DNA of 64,000 bases from Nemopilema nomurai (Eukaryota > Cnidaria > Scyphozoa > Rhizostomeae > Rhizostomatidae). The notes below the pieces were generated by a model, which ran no database searches, was not told the DNA's origin, and was given only the letters and a program-made list of their open reading frames with translations. The stretch covers positions 3,408,257-3,472,256 of the forward strand of contig ML133471.1 in NCBI GenBank assembly GCA_003864495.1, written 5' to 3'. The stretch's first letter is position 1, and each line of letters starts with the position of its first letter. Shown one piece after another: positions 1 through 14,272 of the stretch. The position numbers and the translations under genes were made by a program.

Positions 1-103
1 CTTTGATTAACTTGCTTTGCTTGTATGAACCACATCATTAATTCATCTATTCTGTTTTATCTGAATCTTTAAGCCTTGTTACCAAATTTTTTGATTTTTG
101 TAG

Positions 104-3100
104 ATGAAGAGCAGAACCAAAGAGCCAGTAAAAAACACAGAGGACGTAATAGAGGGTCTAGGAAGTCAAGCAGGTCTGAAATAAATGGCGAGTCGGGTTT
201 GCAGCTAGACAGAGGCCAGATGCCCTCGAATCATGGAGTAAGTCAACTGACGACTGCAATGCACCAAGGCTCTGTGCTGAACAGAGAGACAAAGTCAGAT
301 GCATATAGAGAGCACATAAAGAACGTGATAGAAAATGGCATACCTGACATCAGGAGACCCAGTTCTGCCCAAGGAAGCAAGAAAGATACCTTGCGAGCAC
401 GCTATTGGTCGTATTTGTTTGATAATCTACAGAGAGCTGTTGATGAGATATACAAGACTTGTGATAATGATGAGAGCACAGTTGAGTGCGAGGTATGTTC
501 TCAAACCTGCACGGATTCCCGTCATCTGCTTTTTCAAGGATTTCCTAGGTCAGATTTTGTTAGATCGCTCTTTCCACCGAAAAGTATTTCACTGGCTAAT
601 TCTCTTTAATCTCCCTGGTCTTATGGCGTTAAAAGTTTGTAAATTTTGATTTTGTTGTCGATACGCGTTTAGTCCAAGTGCTTCTGTAGTAATTCTCTGT
701 TTTCTTTCAAAGGAAGTAATAATGATGCTTGATAGCTGCAAGAAGGACTTTGTTGCATTGATCGATCGAATCAAAATATTTAAAGAGATCGAAAACAAGG
801 ATTTGAAAAGCAGGTTAGTCCTATAATGTCCCCTCACTCTATCGCTCTAGCTGCAAGTTTCAATATATGACATATCACTACGGACAATGAAGGCATGACT
901 TCTTGGCATAAATATATGTAAATCAACTAGAAATGGTAAAGATGTCTACCTCAAGGCATCCCATGTGTTGTTTGTTGTCGCCCAATATGTCTTGACATAT
1001 GCCGGGAAAGTGATTCGATCTGCGTGCTCATCAGTTTATTTTTGCATTTAGACCACAAAGCTTGGCATGGGAGGTGCGGAAAATGTCCCCAGGAAAGTGC
1101 ATAAGTCCACCTCCGGTAGTGATTATGGCTGGAAGGCACAGTCCGATTTTCAATGCTCAGAAAAGTCTCAGCTTCGGCGTTGATTGTTTGGCAAACAAAG
1201 ATTGCTCACCAAGTAGTGGTATCTCCTGGGCCGACAAAGTAAAGGGTCTAAAGACAACACCAACTGACCCTGCAAAGTCTGGCCAAACGGAGAGCGGTGT
1301 TTTTACAAGCGAGAAAGTTCCAGAAGGGAAGGATGCAAGAACTACTTTACTGCAGGGGAAATCAAGCTGCAACATGGAAGAAAAAATTTCAAGGATGATG
1401 AGGATGACGATGAAGGATGGGAGATTGTTGGAAAAGGAAAACACAGATCGCGTGGCTCTTCATCCGTAAGCATTAAGACATCAGCTTCGCAAGACTCTGT
1501 CGAGGTGTTGAATGTGAAGTTGGAAGAGAAGAGCAGCAATCTTGTCTGTTTGTCCAGCAATGAAAAGCTTATTGGAACTGGGAGTAGCGCATTTGAGAAA
1601 GTGGAAAAGTCTCCTAAAACTGAGCTGGTACCAGCTGATGGGACGCTGTCAGGAGAGGGTGCCAATATGGAGACAAACGCTAAACGTAAGCTTCAACTGT
1701 CTCCTAACGACGAACTGGCCAGTGAAGAATTTATGGCAAATGAAGAATCTCTTGATGGGACAACGGAAGATAGTGCTTTGCAAATTGGTCTTTCTGATAC
1801 TGGGAATTTCGAAGAGCTGATGTCGGATGAAGAAATAGATGGCTACATCGAAACAGCTGAGCAACAGGAAGAGGACATGATAAGCAGACAAATGGAGGAG
1901 GAAAATGAAAAGGCGCTGGCTTCAGCAATTGAGGAAGAAGAACACTTGACGAAAGAGCTGGAGGACGAGGCGCTGAAGAACATGGAAGATGAATTCACTG
2001 AAGACGTGAGCAGTGACAAGGAAGGGAATACCACCGACGAAGGGACACCGAGAGACCGCAGTGACACGGAGCAAGCGGTGAGTGTGCAATCAGAGTGCTT
2101 TGCGCAAGTACACTATAGATACATTAGTTGTCAAGAGCCTCCTTTCATTTCGATTTGCTGTCTCTGAAACAAATGCATTCTGTTATTTAATTATGTAATT
2201 TTGGTGCTACTTGTCATGCTGATTAACTAGTAGCCACTTAATTTATTGAATAGTTTCCTTCATCACTTCTAAGCTCGTAATAACCTGTTTTAGGGTTAGA
2301 TTAACCCAAGCGAACGTTTTTAATGTCGCTAGTAACCTTATGGGCAATATACCGAGTCGGCTTAAAGAATTTTCATTAGCGTGCATCGATCAGTTTACGA
2401 AGCACAAGTCAACCGTAACTATTCCGTGTTTTCTAGTTGTTTTAATTCATAAAGAGTCTCGCAGCAGTCATCATAGTTAGCTTTCATCGTTACTTTCAAT
2501 ATTGTGATGATTTCACTTTGAAGGAAACCCCAAGTAAAACCTTAACTTGGGAGGAAATTCTGGCTCAGTACGAGAAAGAACAAAGCGAAAGGCAAGATGA
2601 ATGGGCCGACTTGTCCGAGAGCGAGCCGACAAGGCCACCTGGCAGAGCTCTTGAGATGCACCAGAGGCTATCATCGCCATCCAGAACGAGGCCGCGAGCT
2701 GAGTCAGTGAGGATCTCAGAGGAACGAATGGTGCGCTGCGTGCAAACCTTTAACTGTCACATTACTCTGACTGCACCTTTTTTACCCTTCATTTCTAAAC
2801 CAATTACGCCAATAGCAGCCTGTTTGCCGTCAATGCTTCAACCGATTCAGCCAAATCTGACATTGTTCCATGTTTAGTTGTAAAGGATGAAGCGAAATTC
2901 AGTCTTATTTTGTTGATGAAATCACTATGTTGCGCATAAGAAGTGTTTGAATGCGAAATGAGTCGCGAGTGAAGCGTTGGTGTATCCAAAAGTTGTTTAT
3001 CCTAAATGTGGCGGTATGTTTCATGTGCCGCTAATTACTGTTAGCATTTTTCATCCAACTTCAATTCATTACCAGCTGGATATTCGTCTGTCGGCCATTT

Positions 3101-6100
3101 TGGCTCTCTTTAATTAAAGGTTGGCCGTGCTTTGTCGAATTGATTTTAAGAGCATTTGATTTCAAGGTAAAAGCCGAGCGGAAGAGGTTGAAGCTACTTG
3201 AAGCAAAGTGCGCTAGACTGAAGGTACTTTCAGAAAACGTAAGTGGCTTCTGTCATCTTCCATGAAGTAATTGCTTATTTATAGATTGCAATCAGGTATT
3301 TTTCTACCCTTAAGTTCGAAAGAAGAGTTTAACGATGTTGGAAGCTAGTAATAGGGGATCGGGCGGAATATAAGGGTTCTCGGGTGGGGTAAAAGGCTAC
3401 AGAAATAAGGAGGAACACATCTATCATATGATTTTAAACTGTATGAAATAAAATGTAACAAAGAAACAACAACAAAGAACTAAGAAACAAAAGTATGGCT
3501 TGAAACATCACTTAGCTTATTTTGCAAAGAAGTAAGTTTATTTAAACCATTGTGAATTGATGTAACGAGTAGGAATTGATCAATATGAAATCGAAGTGGA
3601 TTTTTCGTACTCGAGAGCATTTGGTTTGGCTTTGATATATTTCTTCTTATTTCTCTGTTCTATAGCATCTAAACTGGCTTGTTTTTTTGGTACCTGTTTA
3701 AAACATGTGAAGTCATCTTTATTTTTAGGCAAACGAAAAGAAGTAGGTCAAGCTTACCCTTGCTACCCATTTTGACACAGTTTAGCTTGAAGTAACTTCA
3801 GATTGTTATTTGCTTCAGGTAAGGAAAGTACGAGTGTTAAAAAACAAGATTATAGATGACCAGCAAAACATTCTCAAGGAAAAGATGTTGAAAGCTGAAC
3901 ACAAACGACAATTGATGCTGAGGGAAAAGATTAAAAAAGCTCAGGTCGAGGAAGCAAAGGTATCGAATCAAACTAATTGCATACGATGCAAGCCAGTTTT
4001 TTCTATTTCAGAAGAGATTTTTGATTGAATTATTGTAGAATGTATTTAAGAAATGGTGGATTTGCTTAAGGTCATCAACAATCGCACCCAATCTTTCCTT
4101 AAATGAATTAAAAGAGAAGCATCGCGCTTGACCCGTTATCTTTGTGCTTACTCCGCTTTCTCGTAATGGAACAGCTAGTTCCTAGACCCCTGTTAGTGTA
4201 GGGAGGAAGAGGCCAGAGTGAACACCTATGAAACGGATGGTTGAGGATGCACATAACATGAGAATAAATCGTTTACATAGCATGGCAGCCATAATGATCA
4301 AGGCTCTAGTTAGTGAGTATCAGTGACGGTGATGTAGGTAGCAAGGAAGGAGAATGATAGTTGGTCTGCTGAATTAATCATTAAGCAATCTAGCAAATAA
4401 TTGGTTTACTAGAACCCTTTGGAATATATTTTCCTGTAAGCAGGTTTTTTTCTGTTCAGTCTCTACTTATTTAACCTCCGGAAATTTGCTGGTCCATTGG
4501 GACATGCAGTTACGGAGACCGCCTTTTGTCTAGGCAAATTTGCAGTTCGATTATACAACCCTCACCATAACCTGAATCACCAATTGGTGGACCCGAAGCT
4601 ATATACAAAACTGTCTGAATATCTTAGCAATAATTATCGGGACTAGGCCATTTGCGCTTTTGGACCTCTAGGAACTGACGATGGCTTTTCTTAGTTTGAA
4701 GCACTAACATTGACCTTTACAAGACAAAGCTTTTGTCTAATTGCTTCTTTGCATCTGTACTCTTTTGTATTAATGCTGTTTCGCCTTAATGCTTTTTCTC
4801 AATGCTCATTCGTTTTCATGATTTTTAGGTAAATGAAATTGCGTTCATCAACAGTCTTGAAGCTCAGAACAAGAAAATTGAAGTTCAGGAAAAACACCAG
4901 GTGAAAATGTTTTTGATAAGATCCTCTTCATTTCTATGTCATAAAATTCCTCTTCGAAATTATTATTTGACCCTCTTTTTGACCTTTTTCCTATTTCATT
5001 TCGCTTTCAGTTCATGGAGGCACGCTTGCAAGATATATTGGTACGTACTCTAATTGACTAGACATTAGGGACGCTTAACTGCCGGTCTCCTTAAAAAACA
5101 GCCTTCATCCCCTCATCTCTCCACTGAATCTCATCACTTCGTTAAAATCCAATTCGAATCTGAAGGAAAATGAAATCCTCGAAGGGCCGCAAATGTAAGC
5201 ACGTCTAGTTCCAACAAAAGCTTTTAGATTTAAATGAGTAAAGGAACCGCGTTGATATCTCTGCAGTTTGAATTTTAGTTTATTTATTGTTTATTATTTA
5301 TTTAATCAATTTAAGTTAAGTGCTATATTTTTCATAAGTTAACATTTTAATTGAAAAACTAGTTTGAATCGCGCGCCAAATGTTGTTTTTTTGCAAGCAA
5401 ATTCTATGTGCCATTGCAGGAAGAAAGACAGCGGAAGAGAGAAGGGCAACAGGCGAAAGAAGAGGCTGCTCAGGTACCAGATCTTGGCTTCAAAACTGAA
5501 ACGTCATCCTTAGGGCTGGGATTAACCCAAGCAAGGCTCGCTAAATTGTCTCTAGTTAATGCTAAATTATTATTGTTATCTGGGAAAATGTTGCGGCGAC
5601 AAAATCTCAAAAAAGAGCGTAATGCTAATAATAAGAAGAATAAGTCTTGTTTTATCAGGATCATATAAAGAGTTTTGAAGAAGCCTTGTGTGCAGAGGCG
5701 AAATATTGGCCACATTATATTTGGAGAGGGTTTCTTATTCCTTTTGTGTAGGTTTCGCCGCACTGCACTCTTCTTACTGTATTTGTGTAGAATCGACAAT
5801 CGCTGCTTTGATGAGCTGGTAATAATCTGAACGTGTCTTTTTGGCTTTGAACTTACATGCTTTGATTGAAACCAACGTGCGCTCTGTAAACGGAGGCTAC
5901 GTTTTACAAATTGATTTTATAGTTGTTTTCAACAAGTTCGCTTAGAATAAGATTGTTAACGTTAGTTTGATCTGCAAAGAAAAATAACCTGTTTCAGGAA
6001 CGACGAAAAGCACTGGAAGCCAAATGGCGAGCAAGGCAGGAGGAAATTAAGTTGAAGCGTTTAGAACAGGCGAGTACTAATTAAGACTAGCCTTTACAAT

Positions 6101-9100
6101 AACGAAGAGGCTCCTACGGACAAGGTTTTCCGGCATGCGTTACACAAAAGTTTCAAAAACAAATAGAACGCCTGATATCTTCTAAAGAGCTCCTTTTCTT
6201 CTTCCTTTTCATTGGAAATGCGGTAAAAAAGGCTATTTGCTATTCGCAAGACAATACTTTGCTAGTTTGTTTTAACAGGTGGCATATAAGATTCGTGCCC
6301 AAGATTTATATCGAACCTTTGTGGTAGTTATGTTTTCTGAAGTAAGTAGGTTTATGAGACTTTTGAAGGAAATAATTTTGCTTGAAAATTTTAGGAAACA
6401 AAAAGAAAGAAAGAGAAGCTAGAACGAGAAAGAGCAAGGGAAGAGGCAATCAGAGAGAGGCAGCGGTATTTTCAATTAGGCATTCTGTTTGGGTCTACAT
6501 GTGTTTCATATAAGCCTGTGTGCATTCTTCGTAAATTGGCATTTCGCTTCATGACCGATAACGATTTGCATCGCTCCTTTGTTAGGTTGTTAATGGGTCA
6601 CGGCACCATAGGTGTCACTTGCCATTGAAAGACGTAATGATTGTATCGTAATGTTTGTATCTTTGTGACCGTTTAGGAAATGTAGTTATAGTAGCAGCCG
6701 GCTTCTTCTTGGTGTTTTAGGGACAGGGAAATGAAAGTGGCTGCCAGAAATGAAGCATTAGAAAAAGCAGCGGAAGAACTTCAAAAGAAGATTGTACTGA
6801 AGGTAGACCCCATCCATTCACTAGTTCTCTGATTTGGTGTTTTCTGTGACAGTCTCTTTACTAAATCTGTTTTTTGTTCATAATTATTCAATTTTAAAAT
6901 CTTCCCAAATCTTCCTTTTTACGCCATGAATTACTGCGTCAGCAATCATTATCGTCGCCTAATCCAGTCATCGCCTAGCTAAGCATCTGGCACCTTGTAT
7001 TACATATCATGACCGCGTCAACATGATTTTTTTCACACAATAATTTCTGACAACTTTCAGCAACTGGAATCGTCAAGACGACACGAAGAAAGGATCGAAT
7101 TGGTCAAGGAAAAGGTTTTCATTACTTGTCTCCCAGTATATTCTTGTTATGGACCTGTTTTCTGCTTTACATGAAGATAAGTGATTAGTGTAATTAATCC
7201 GTATGAGAATCGACTTTCTAGTAGTTTCTGCCTCTAAGGCACTCGAAGCCGTTTTATGCTTTTTAGAATGTTTCTGGTGACTTTTAGTTGTTTGTGGCAT
7301 CCTATTGACTTAGATGCGTGTTCCAAATATTTTCCTTTGTCTTCGAAGGCTGCCAGCTCATCGCGTCACACAACTATTGAAGAAGCGCCCAGTATTGTTC
7401 CTTATGAAAGAAAAAAGCAATGTACTTTATGCAACGTCGAGGTTTGAACACTATCGTCGTTCAGATTGCCTGTTCACACATTTTTTAGAGTGTATTTAGA
7501 ATTTCTCTAACTTTTACTTTATTGAAGAAATATGTCACATTTCAACATATATATGCATATATGTATATTGTTTACACATGAAACTCAGAGTTGTGTCACA
7601 ATAGTCTATTTATTTTAGTCTAACTAATCGCTCCGACAAGTTGAGCACTGTAGACAGCAATATAATAATTAATATAATATATAAATAATATATATATATA
7701 TATATACTGTAAAAACATTTCGTTTAAGATCCTGTCCGAGGTTTTTCTGGTGAGTCACTTAAAGGGAAGAAAGCATCGCGAATCGGTGAAGGAAATAAAC
7801 AAGAAGATTACTGATGTTGATATGGTATGAGGCATATATAGTCATTTTAGCTTGAATCATTTTGGCAGCTTTTTCTTTTCGAGATTTTTGCAATTTTCCG
7901 GAAATTTTATCTATTCGTGTCGAAATTTCCACACCACAATCAAGTTTGCTTTCTACTTCTTTTGTATTCCACTTGTTATAATACGTAATGCGAAGTTCTA
8001 TTGCATTTGTAATTTTAGATTAGCAACGTCTTGTTGAAGGAGTAAGTGGACAGTTTGTTAATACTCACCTTATTCTTTGGTGTAGGAAGGATTTTCTATG
8101 AAGTATATCAAAGACATGGAAGAGGCATCTGATTCTAAAGAGAAGGAAATAGAAGAAAACCTGAAAGCCACCAAGAAGCGATTAAAGAAAATAAAGTCCA
8201 GGATGAATCAGAGGTATGGCATTTCGATTTATTTGATTTGTGGAATTAGCAATAGGTATTACTTGTTTTATGCCAAGTATGTTATTTTTGAATAGAAAGG
8301 AAATTACTCTGAATATATCAAAAATAAAGGTGATTTTGAATTAATTTTAGGGGAAGAGAATACGAGGCTTCTCTATCAAGCGAAACAAATGCAGAAGAAT
8401 CCCCCAAAAGAGCCAGGTAGTTCATTTAGCTGTTTATGGTATGTGGCTGTTTTTAGGTGTAGAAATGAAATGGGCTGAATTCTTTAGACACCAGTGCAAG
8501 TTGGGTTTCGATGGTTCAAAAAGGTACACGTGGACTCAATTGTGATAAATGTGGCGTTCTCTTACATCGAAGGAATCAATTTTGTGCAATCAGTTTGGAC
8601 AGAATTCTGACCGCATTCTAACAAACCCACATATAAATGAATCCTATTTTGGCCCTTGCTCAAAGGTTATCACGTGAATATCCAGAACAGAAGCGTCCTA
8701 AGCCTGCATGGACGTAGCGGATTTGAAGCTTCTTACATCATTAGCTATCTTGACGTCATTTCCCTTCGGTTACATTTTGCTTCCAATTTTTTAAAAACAT
8801 TTTGAAAGCGATGATTGCTAGTGATTGCGATTGTAATCGGATAGCAGGGGGTATTGGTTTGTAAAACATTTTTAGGGGTTTTTTTGTTAAACGAGACACA
8901 TCCAAGTGAAATTTTGTTGCTAAATGTTGATACCTCACGATTGTTTATAATGAGGTATATTCTATTCTCTCTAGGATGCAGCGGTCGCTGAAAGATATAA
9001 ACAAGCTTCTGCAGGCACAAGGTAACACATTTTGGCCTGCAAACAAGGTCACCTCTCTGGATAGAGCACTCACTGAAATCGCAAAACTTTTGGAAACCAC

Positions 9101-12100
9101 GGTAAGTGTTGATTTGTGTATGAGGAACGTTTAAGCATGTGCAGTGTAGATGTTAGGCAAAACTGGTGGACTGCACAGTTTATTCAGCTTTTGTATGCAT
9201 TCTACTGTAGTATTGGTGTCGTTTTTGCCATAGAACCAGCCCGATCAGAGAGTTTTCTGCAATGTGGGTGGAATGGCAGTCCTAACGAGAATTCTTCTGC
9301 TAGTGGACATCTCAGCTGATAAGAAAACTACAAAGGCGATGGTCACAGACAAGTTAGTGTTTTAACCTCATGTCTGCTTACACGATTTATTGCTCTTGGT
9401 ATTGTGTTTCCTCCGAATGTCACAGTAATTCCTGGTACTGTTCTGATACTGAGCATCCATGTCAAATGATAGTTAAAGACTTGCAAAATTACCTGTGTCA
9501 TTAGCTGTGGCATCTTGCTGCTTGCAAATGACACGAGAGATGTTGACCTCTCTTTCCCCGTTTTTGCAGGATTCTGGTACACACGTGTGAATTATTGTCC
9601 TTGGCTTGTCATGGGAATGTCGAGAGTTGTCAATACATGTTGCTAACAAACAAGCTCTCAACAATAATCGATCTTCTGAATTACCGATTAGAAAATGTAA
9701 GTTACTTGAGGATTTTCATGATTCATGGATCCCTCTTTCTGATTTCAAAGGAAGTATACTCAAGGCATTGCTGTTTTTAGCCATCTTATTGCTTTGCTAT
9801 AAAAGGTACATTCGCCGCAAAAGGAGCAAAGTAAAGGTATCACTCGGTAATCTAAGCAGAATATGGTTATTTGGGCAAGCAAACATCTGTAAAGAATAGG
9901 GAATCAGATAGGCAAGCTATTTGGTTGTATAACGATAGATAGGCAACTGATATGCTCCTATATACTGCTAAAAGAAGTAAAAATTTCACGCCTGAAGACT
10001 GTCTCGTATTCGAGAGTAAGTTTTTGTAAAGGCAAATTGAATGAGGTTATAATAAATAGAATGTTCTATCTGCTTGTAGTGATGTGATCTTTTTCTTTGT
10101 TCAAAATCTTAAGGTTCCGTCTAAGGATTCTCAAGGCGAACAAATGGAGGGAAGTGTCTCTGATGTTATCAAGCCTATGAGCAACGATGCACTGGTTCTA
10201 GCTTTGCTTCAGACGTTGGCAACAATCACCCGAATGTTGAACGTAAGCCAAGGCGTAAAGGAAAGAAAGGAGCGAACGACAATGCCCAAAGGGTCAGCGA
10301 TCTCGTTAGTTATTTTGTCTGCTGTGGAGCCCTTGGTAAATTCTACAAAATGTTTCAGTGTCTTCAAGAACCCTTGGAAGACATCTCTGTGCTTACCTTC
10401 TACCAGAAATCTATCGAGATGCTTCAAGGGATCGTTATTTCCCTTGCACGGTGGGTACCCTCCGTCTGACTTTCCTTTGAGGCTGGATGTACGTTGGTAA
10501 CCTATTGATGTTCAGTTAAGCGTACAAGCAGCCAGTCCGCTTAACTTGCGCACCATCTGTTTCATGAAGTTCGCTCTAAGGAATTATACTCATAGTGCTT
10601 TTGGTGCAAATGGAAATCTCAAACAGTTAGAACCGTATACAACTGCATCTAATTCTTGTGCAACTGCAAATTTCTTCTCGATTCCTGCTATACAAATTGC
10701 AATTTTATTTGCAGGCCAGATGAAACATTCAATGGAAAAAACACCGATGCTACCGGCCTCCTTCAATTTTTCAAAGGCACCCATTTTCTCGGTGTGGCTG
10801 CCTTTACATTACTTAAAATTTAATTATTTCGAAAATTGCTCTTATGTTGCGTATTTTTCATCAAAGGCACTTCTTTGCACGCCATTGCTCCAATAGTCCG
10901 GGCTTGCAATTTTTGCCAGCTGCTTTAGAGTTTTTAGACCTTCTTCTTTGTTCAATTTAGTTCAATTCAGCATAGTTACTGGCATGTAGCTTTCAAATTC
11001 ATTCGCCGTAAATTCCTTCACCACCCTAAGGGCAGTGTGGGTCCAACACTGTGGACTGATTAGGGAAATCTTGTCGCCCATTGTTTGCAAGCGCGTGTAG
11101 AGTGCAACCATCTCGTTCGCCCTAGGTCTTCTGTCTTTGATGTACGCCCTGCTTCATAGTAGCGGATCAGCCAGAGTGTCTCCCAGCCCATTTCCCCTCT
11201 CTGATGCAACCGTGGCAATTTTAACAGCAGTTCTCCGCCTGGTCAATCTTGTTGCATTTGTGGACATCCAGTCTCTTCAGGTAGAGTACTTTGTTATTCT
11301 ATTCCATTATTACTTTTGCTTTACTCCATTTTAAAATTTTAATCAGTTTCAAGATGCCATAATAATTTTTTAAGAAATTTTTATTCTTTGTTCTAAAGTC
11401 AGGCCTTTAAAAGAACACAATTTTAAATCGACGTTCGACTATTAATTTTTGCTCTTTTTAGGACATTCTTGGTGCAGAAGGAAACTGCTTGCAATTTAGA
11501 TCAGTAGCGAACTTCGTTTTGAGGTATTGAAGCCCCTTTTTCAATTTCGATGCCAAGTACAACCCGTCAAAGCTGCAAATGCACGCATTCCAAGAGTTGT
11601 CTAAGTTTGTTTCTCAATTTTCAACCAACAAGAAGGCTGCATGTATATTCCGAACTTCACTTTTGTTTATTACTTTAGTTTAGTTGTAGAATGAGCCCTA
11701 TTAATGCATCTACAGTATCAAAGCTGCCATTTAAATGTACCCTACTGAAAAAATAAATGTTTTTTTCCCAAATTTTTTGTATTTTTGTCATTCAGCCATC
11801 ATCTCAATATAAACAATGGTGTTTGTCCTAATTTCGAAACCTTTTTTTGATTTTTGTCCTAATTTCGAAACATTTTTTTCGATTTTGTCCTAATTTCAAA
11901 CTCTTTTTTTATTTTTGTCGTAATTTCAAAACCCTTTTTTGATTTTTGTCATGATTTCGAAACCCTCTTTTGATTTTTGTCGTAATTTGAGACCCTTTTT
12001 ATTTTTGTCGCAATTTCGAAACACTTTATGACTGTTGCTTGGTCTGCTGTAGGTATTGTTCGACGCAGAGCTCCGATGACCTGTTGGCCGAGTTGGTTAT

Positions 12101-14033
12101 CGCTGTTGGCAATTTCACCGTCTTGAACAAAGAAAATCAGGTACGTCGTGACGTAACGCGTGAAGGCTGCTTTCACTGCCCGATCGATGATGCAAGTTGA
12201 CGGTAGATGGAAAGAGAAACAACCGCACTCTCATTTCAATCTCAATGTTTAAGCTATTTTCCTATCACCACCTTTGCATTTATTTGCACGACCTGAAAGT
12301 TGTTTGCCAATCGGTATTATGAATTCAAGATATTTGTTATCTGTTTACGATGACAAAATTATGTTTTAGCGGAAGCATGTTTGTCTTGTGATTACATACT
12401 TATCTGCAACCTGATTTTGATAAAAAATCTATTAAGTTCTTCATTTGGTGCGTCATGCGCCATTCCTTTTGTTTAATACTCGTCATGTGCAAGACTTTAC
12501 CGACTCAACTTGTTCTGAGGACATGTGATTTTGATCATTTTGAAAGACTTTTATGTGTATCTAGCCATGTGCTTTGAATAATCCACTGGTTAGGATAAGT
12601 TAGGCCAAGCAGTTAGGCCACGTGTTAGGCCACGGTTTTTTATTGAGAACTAGAGCGGAAAGTTGTATTGTCACCCTTTATTGAGAGGCTTAGGCTATTT
12701 GATGTTTGTTATGCTTCCAAGTCACGTGGCATTTGTCAGTTCTTTAATGGTATGCCATTATGATCATGTCTTTTTAGGTCTTCATACAAACTGGACGTGC
12801 TCCTACCATCCTCCAACAACTATGCTTGCTTCCGTTTCCCTACTTCAGTGACCCCAAGTATGATTGATTCATTTTTTTTGACTTTCTGTTAAGGTTCCCT
12901 TGTCCTTTCCAGCTCTTTGCGTATTTACTCAGAATAGGCACGACGTATCTAATCTAATAGCCAATTTATCTCTCCCAGCATAACGCACATGGTAGGCAGT
13001 GACTTTTGAACTGTTCCCATCATCTCTAATTTGGGAGCTTTTCATTTATATAATGTTCAATATTTCAGAAGCTCTCAGAGACCTTTGCAAGCTTCCGTAA
13101 AGAATGAGAAAGCAGCCTGACATTGAATCATTAGTATTTAAGTGTTCCAGTTTAAGGCCTGTTGTCTTTTGTTGTCATCGTAAATTGACTTTTTACGACG
13201 TAATATACGAGAAGGATCGGAGCTTAGGTTGTCATCAAGTGCATAATTAGGTGTCTGAAGATGCGATTGACTATGATTTCTCTGTTACAGGCTGCAGATG
13301 ATCTTACTTCCAACTTTGATAGCGTCATGCTTTGAATCACAAGAAAACAGGGTCGCCATCGCACAAGAGATTAGTTGCACACTTCTGTCCAGTTTTGTCG
13401 AGGTGGGTCTTTCTACCTAGCAGTATTACATTCAACGTGGGACTGATGGCAATTTCTAGCAGATGACAATTCCATGCTTAGAAAGTTTTGGCACAACTAA
13501 AAGGCCATTAATGGTTTCCAATGCATCGTTGTATGAATGCATGGCATGGGATTGTGAGACATTACGTTCACTATTTTAGGACAATCTGAAGAATCGTGCA
13601 AATGAGTCTGATGTCACAAAAATATTTTCAGCTTTATCAGGTAACGAAATTTTTGTCAAAAGGATGCTGATATTCCATGAATGTTTAAGTTTTTCTATTT
13701 ATGAAGTGGTTATGTAATATGATGAAAAGAAAGACTTGATATTGCTCCTTGTTTTTTCATGCAACATGTAACAAATGAGTCCAATGTCTCTAATTATTGA
13801 GATGTAGGGGAGAAACTCAACTGCGTTTTTGCAATGGAGATGCTTGATGATAATTTCAATGTGAACGCTTTGTTTCTCCATTTCCGCATTATTTTAAGGT
13901 TCTTATTCTTCTTTTCTCAACAGGAGAGAATACATTTTTAAGAGCCCCTCTGCAGTATCGCTTTCCTCAGTTAAAATACGAAGAAGCTGCCAAGTTTTTC
14001 AGCAAGTCACAGACTGAATCTGTGAAGTTGTGA
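104..14033 (+). CDS. SCAPER: SCAPER homologue (S-phase cyclin A-associated protein in the ER), 5'-partial
   Basis: In vertebrates SCAPER is a cyclin A/CDK2-binding, ER-associated protein also linked to cilia. Exons read here: 104-492, 713-813, 1052-2077, 2524-about 2706 or 2730, 3167-3238, 3819-3959, 4829-4900, 5011-5040, 5420-5473, 5998-6069, 6395-6465, 6721-6802, 7061-7114, 7349-7441, 7729-7824, 8086-8213, 8351-8416, 8975-9101, 9234-9352, 9570-9696, 10114-10242, about 10290-10450, about 10715 onward (3' end unresolved), about 11160-11280, 11462-11523, 12053-12140, 12778-12857, 13291-13402, 13580-13640, 13924-14033. Family marks: the N-terminal RARYWSYLFDNLQRAVDEIY block, SWADKVKG, a long Glu/Lys/Arg-rich coiled coil (exons 3167-7114), and a U1-type C2H2 finger split by an intron (CTLC, then HLKGRKH). 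The C-terminal helical-repeat region includes FPYFSDP. The stop is at 14031-14033. Frame is uncertain near 1270-1460 and at 10243-10290. The gene starts upstream of the window. Confidence 0.9.
7640..7720. repeat. AT-rich simple repeat in a SCAPER intron
   Basis: A stretch of ATAATATAT and a TA dinucleotide run lies just upstream of the exon at 7729-7824, which carries the second half of the zinc finger. It is a simple low-complexity sequence with no coding potential. Confidence 0.8.
11812..12030. repeat. About 30-bp minisatellite in a SCAPER intron
   Basis: About seven imperfect copies of a unit built on TTTTTGTCCTAATTTCGAAA. The array ends roughly 20 bases before the 3' splice site of the exon at 12053-12140. 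On the sense strand it is T-rich, so it effectively extends the polypyrimidine tract. Copies differ by single substitutions (CCTAATTTC, CGTAATTTC, CATGATTTC). Confidence 0.85.
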
Positions 14034-14272
14034 ATGAACCAAAAATGTTATTGTATATTCTGTATATACCGAAAACACTGTTAAACGTTATAAGAGTATT
14101 TAACTTATTGCTAAAGTTAACTGGTTATTGTTTGTGCTGAAGCACGCTTACAAACTCAAGACGTATAATGCAATGTAAACATGTGTCATACGTCATGGAT
14201 AACAGGCAAGTGAACAACCACGTATTCGTTTTTGTATGTCATATCATGTCCTGATGGGTCGAATTCGCACCA

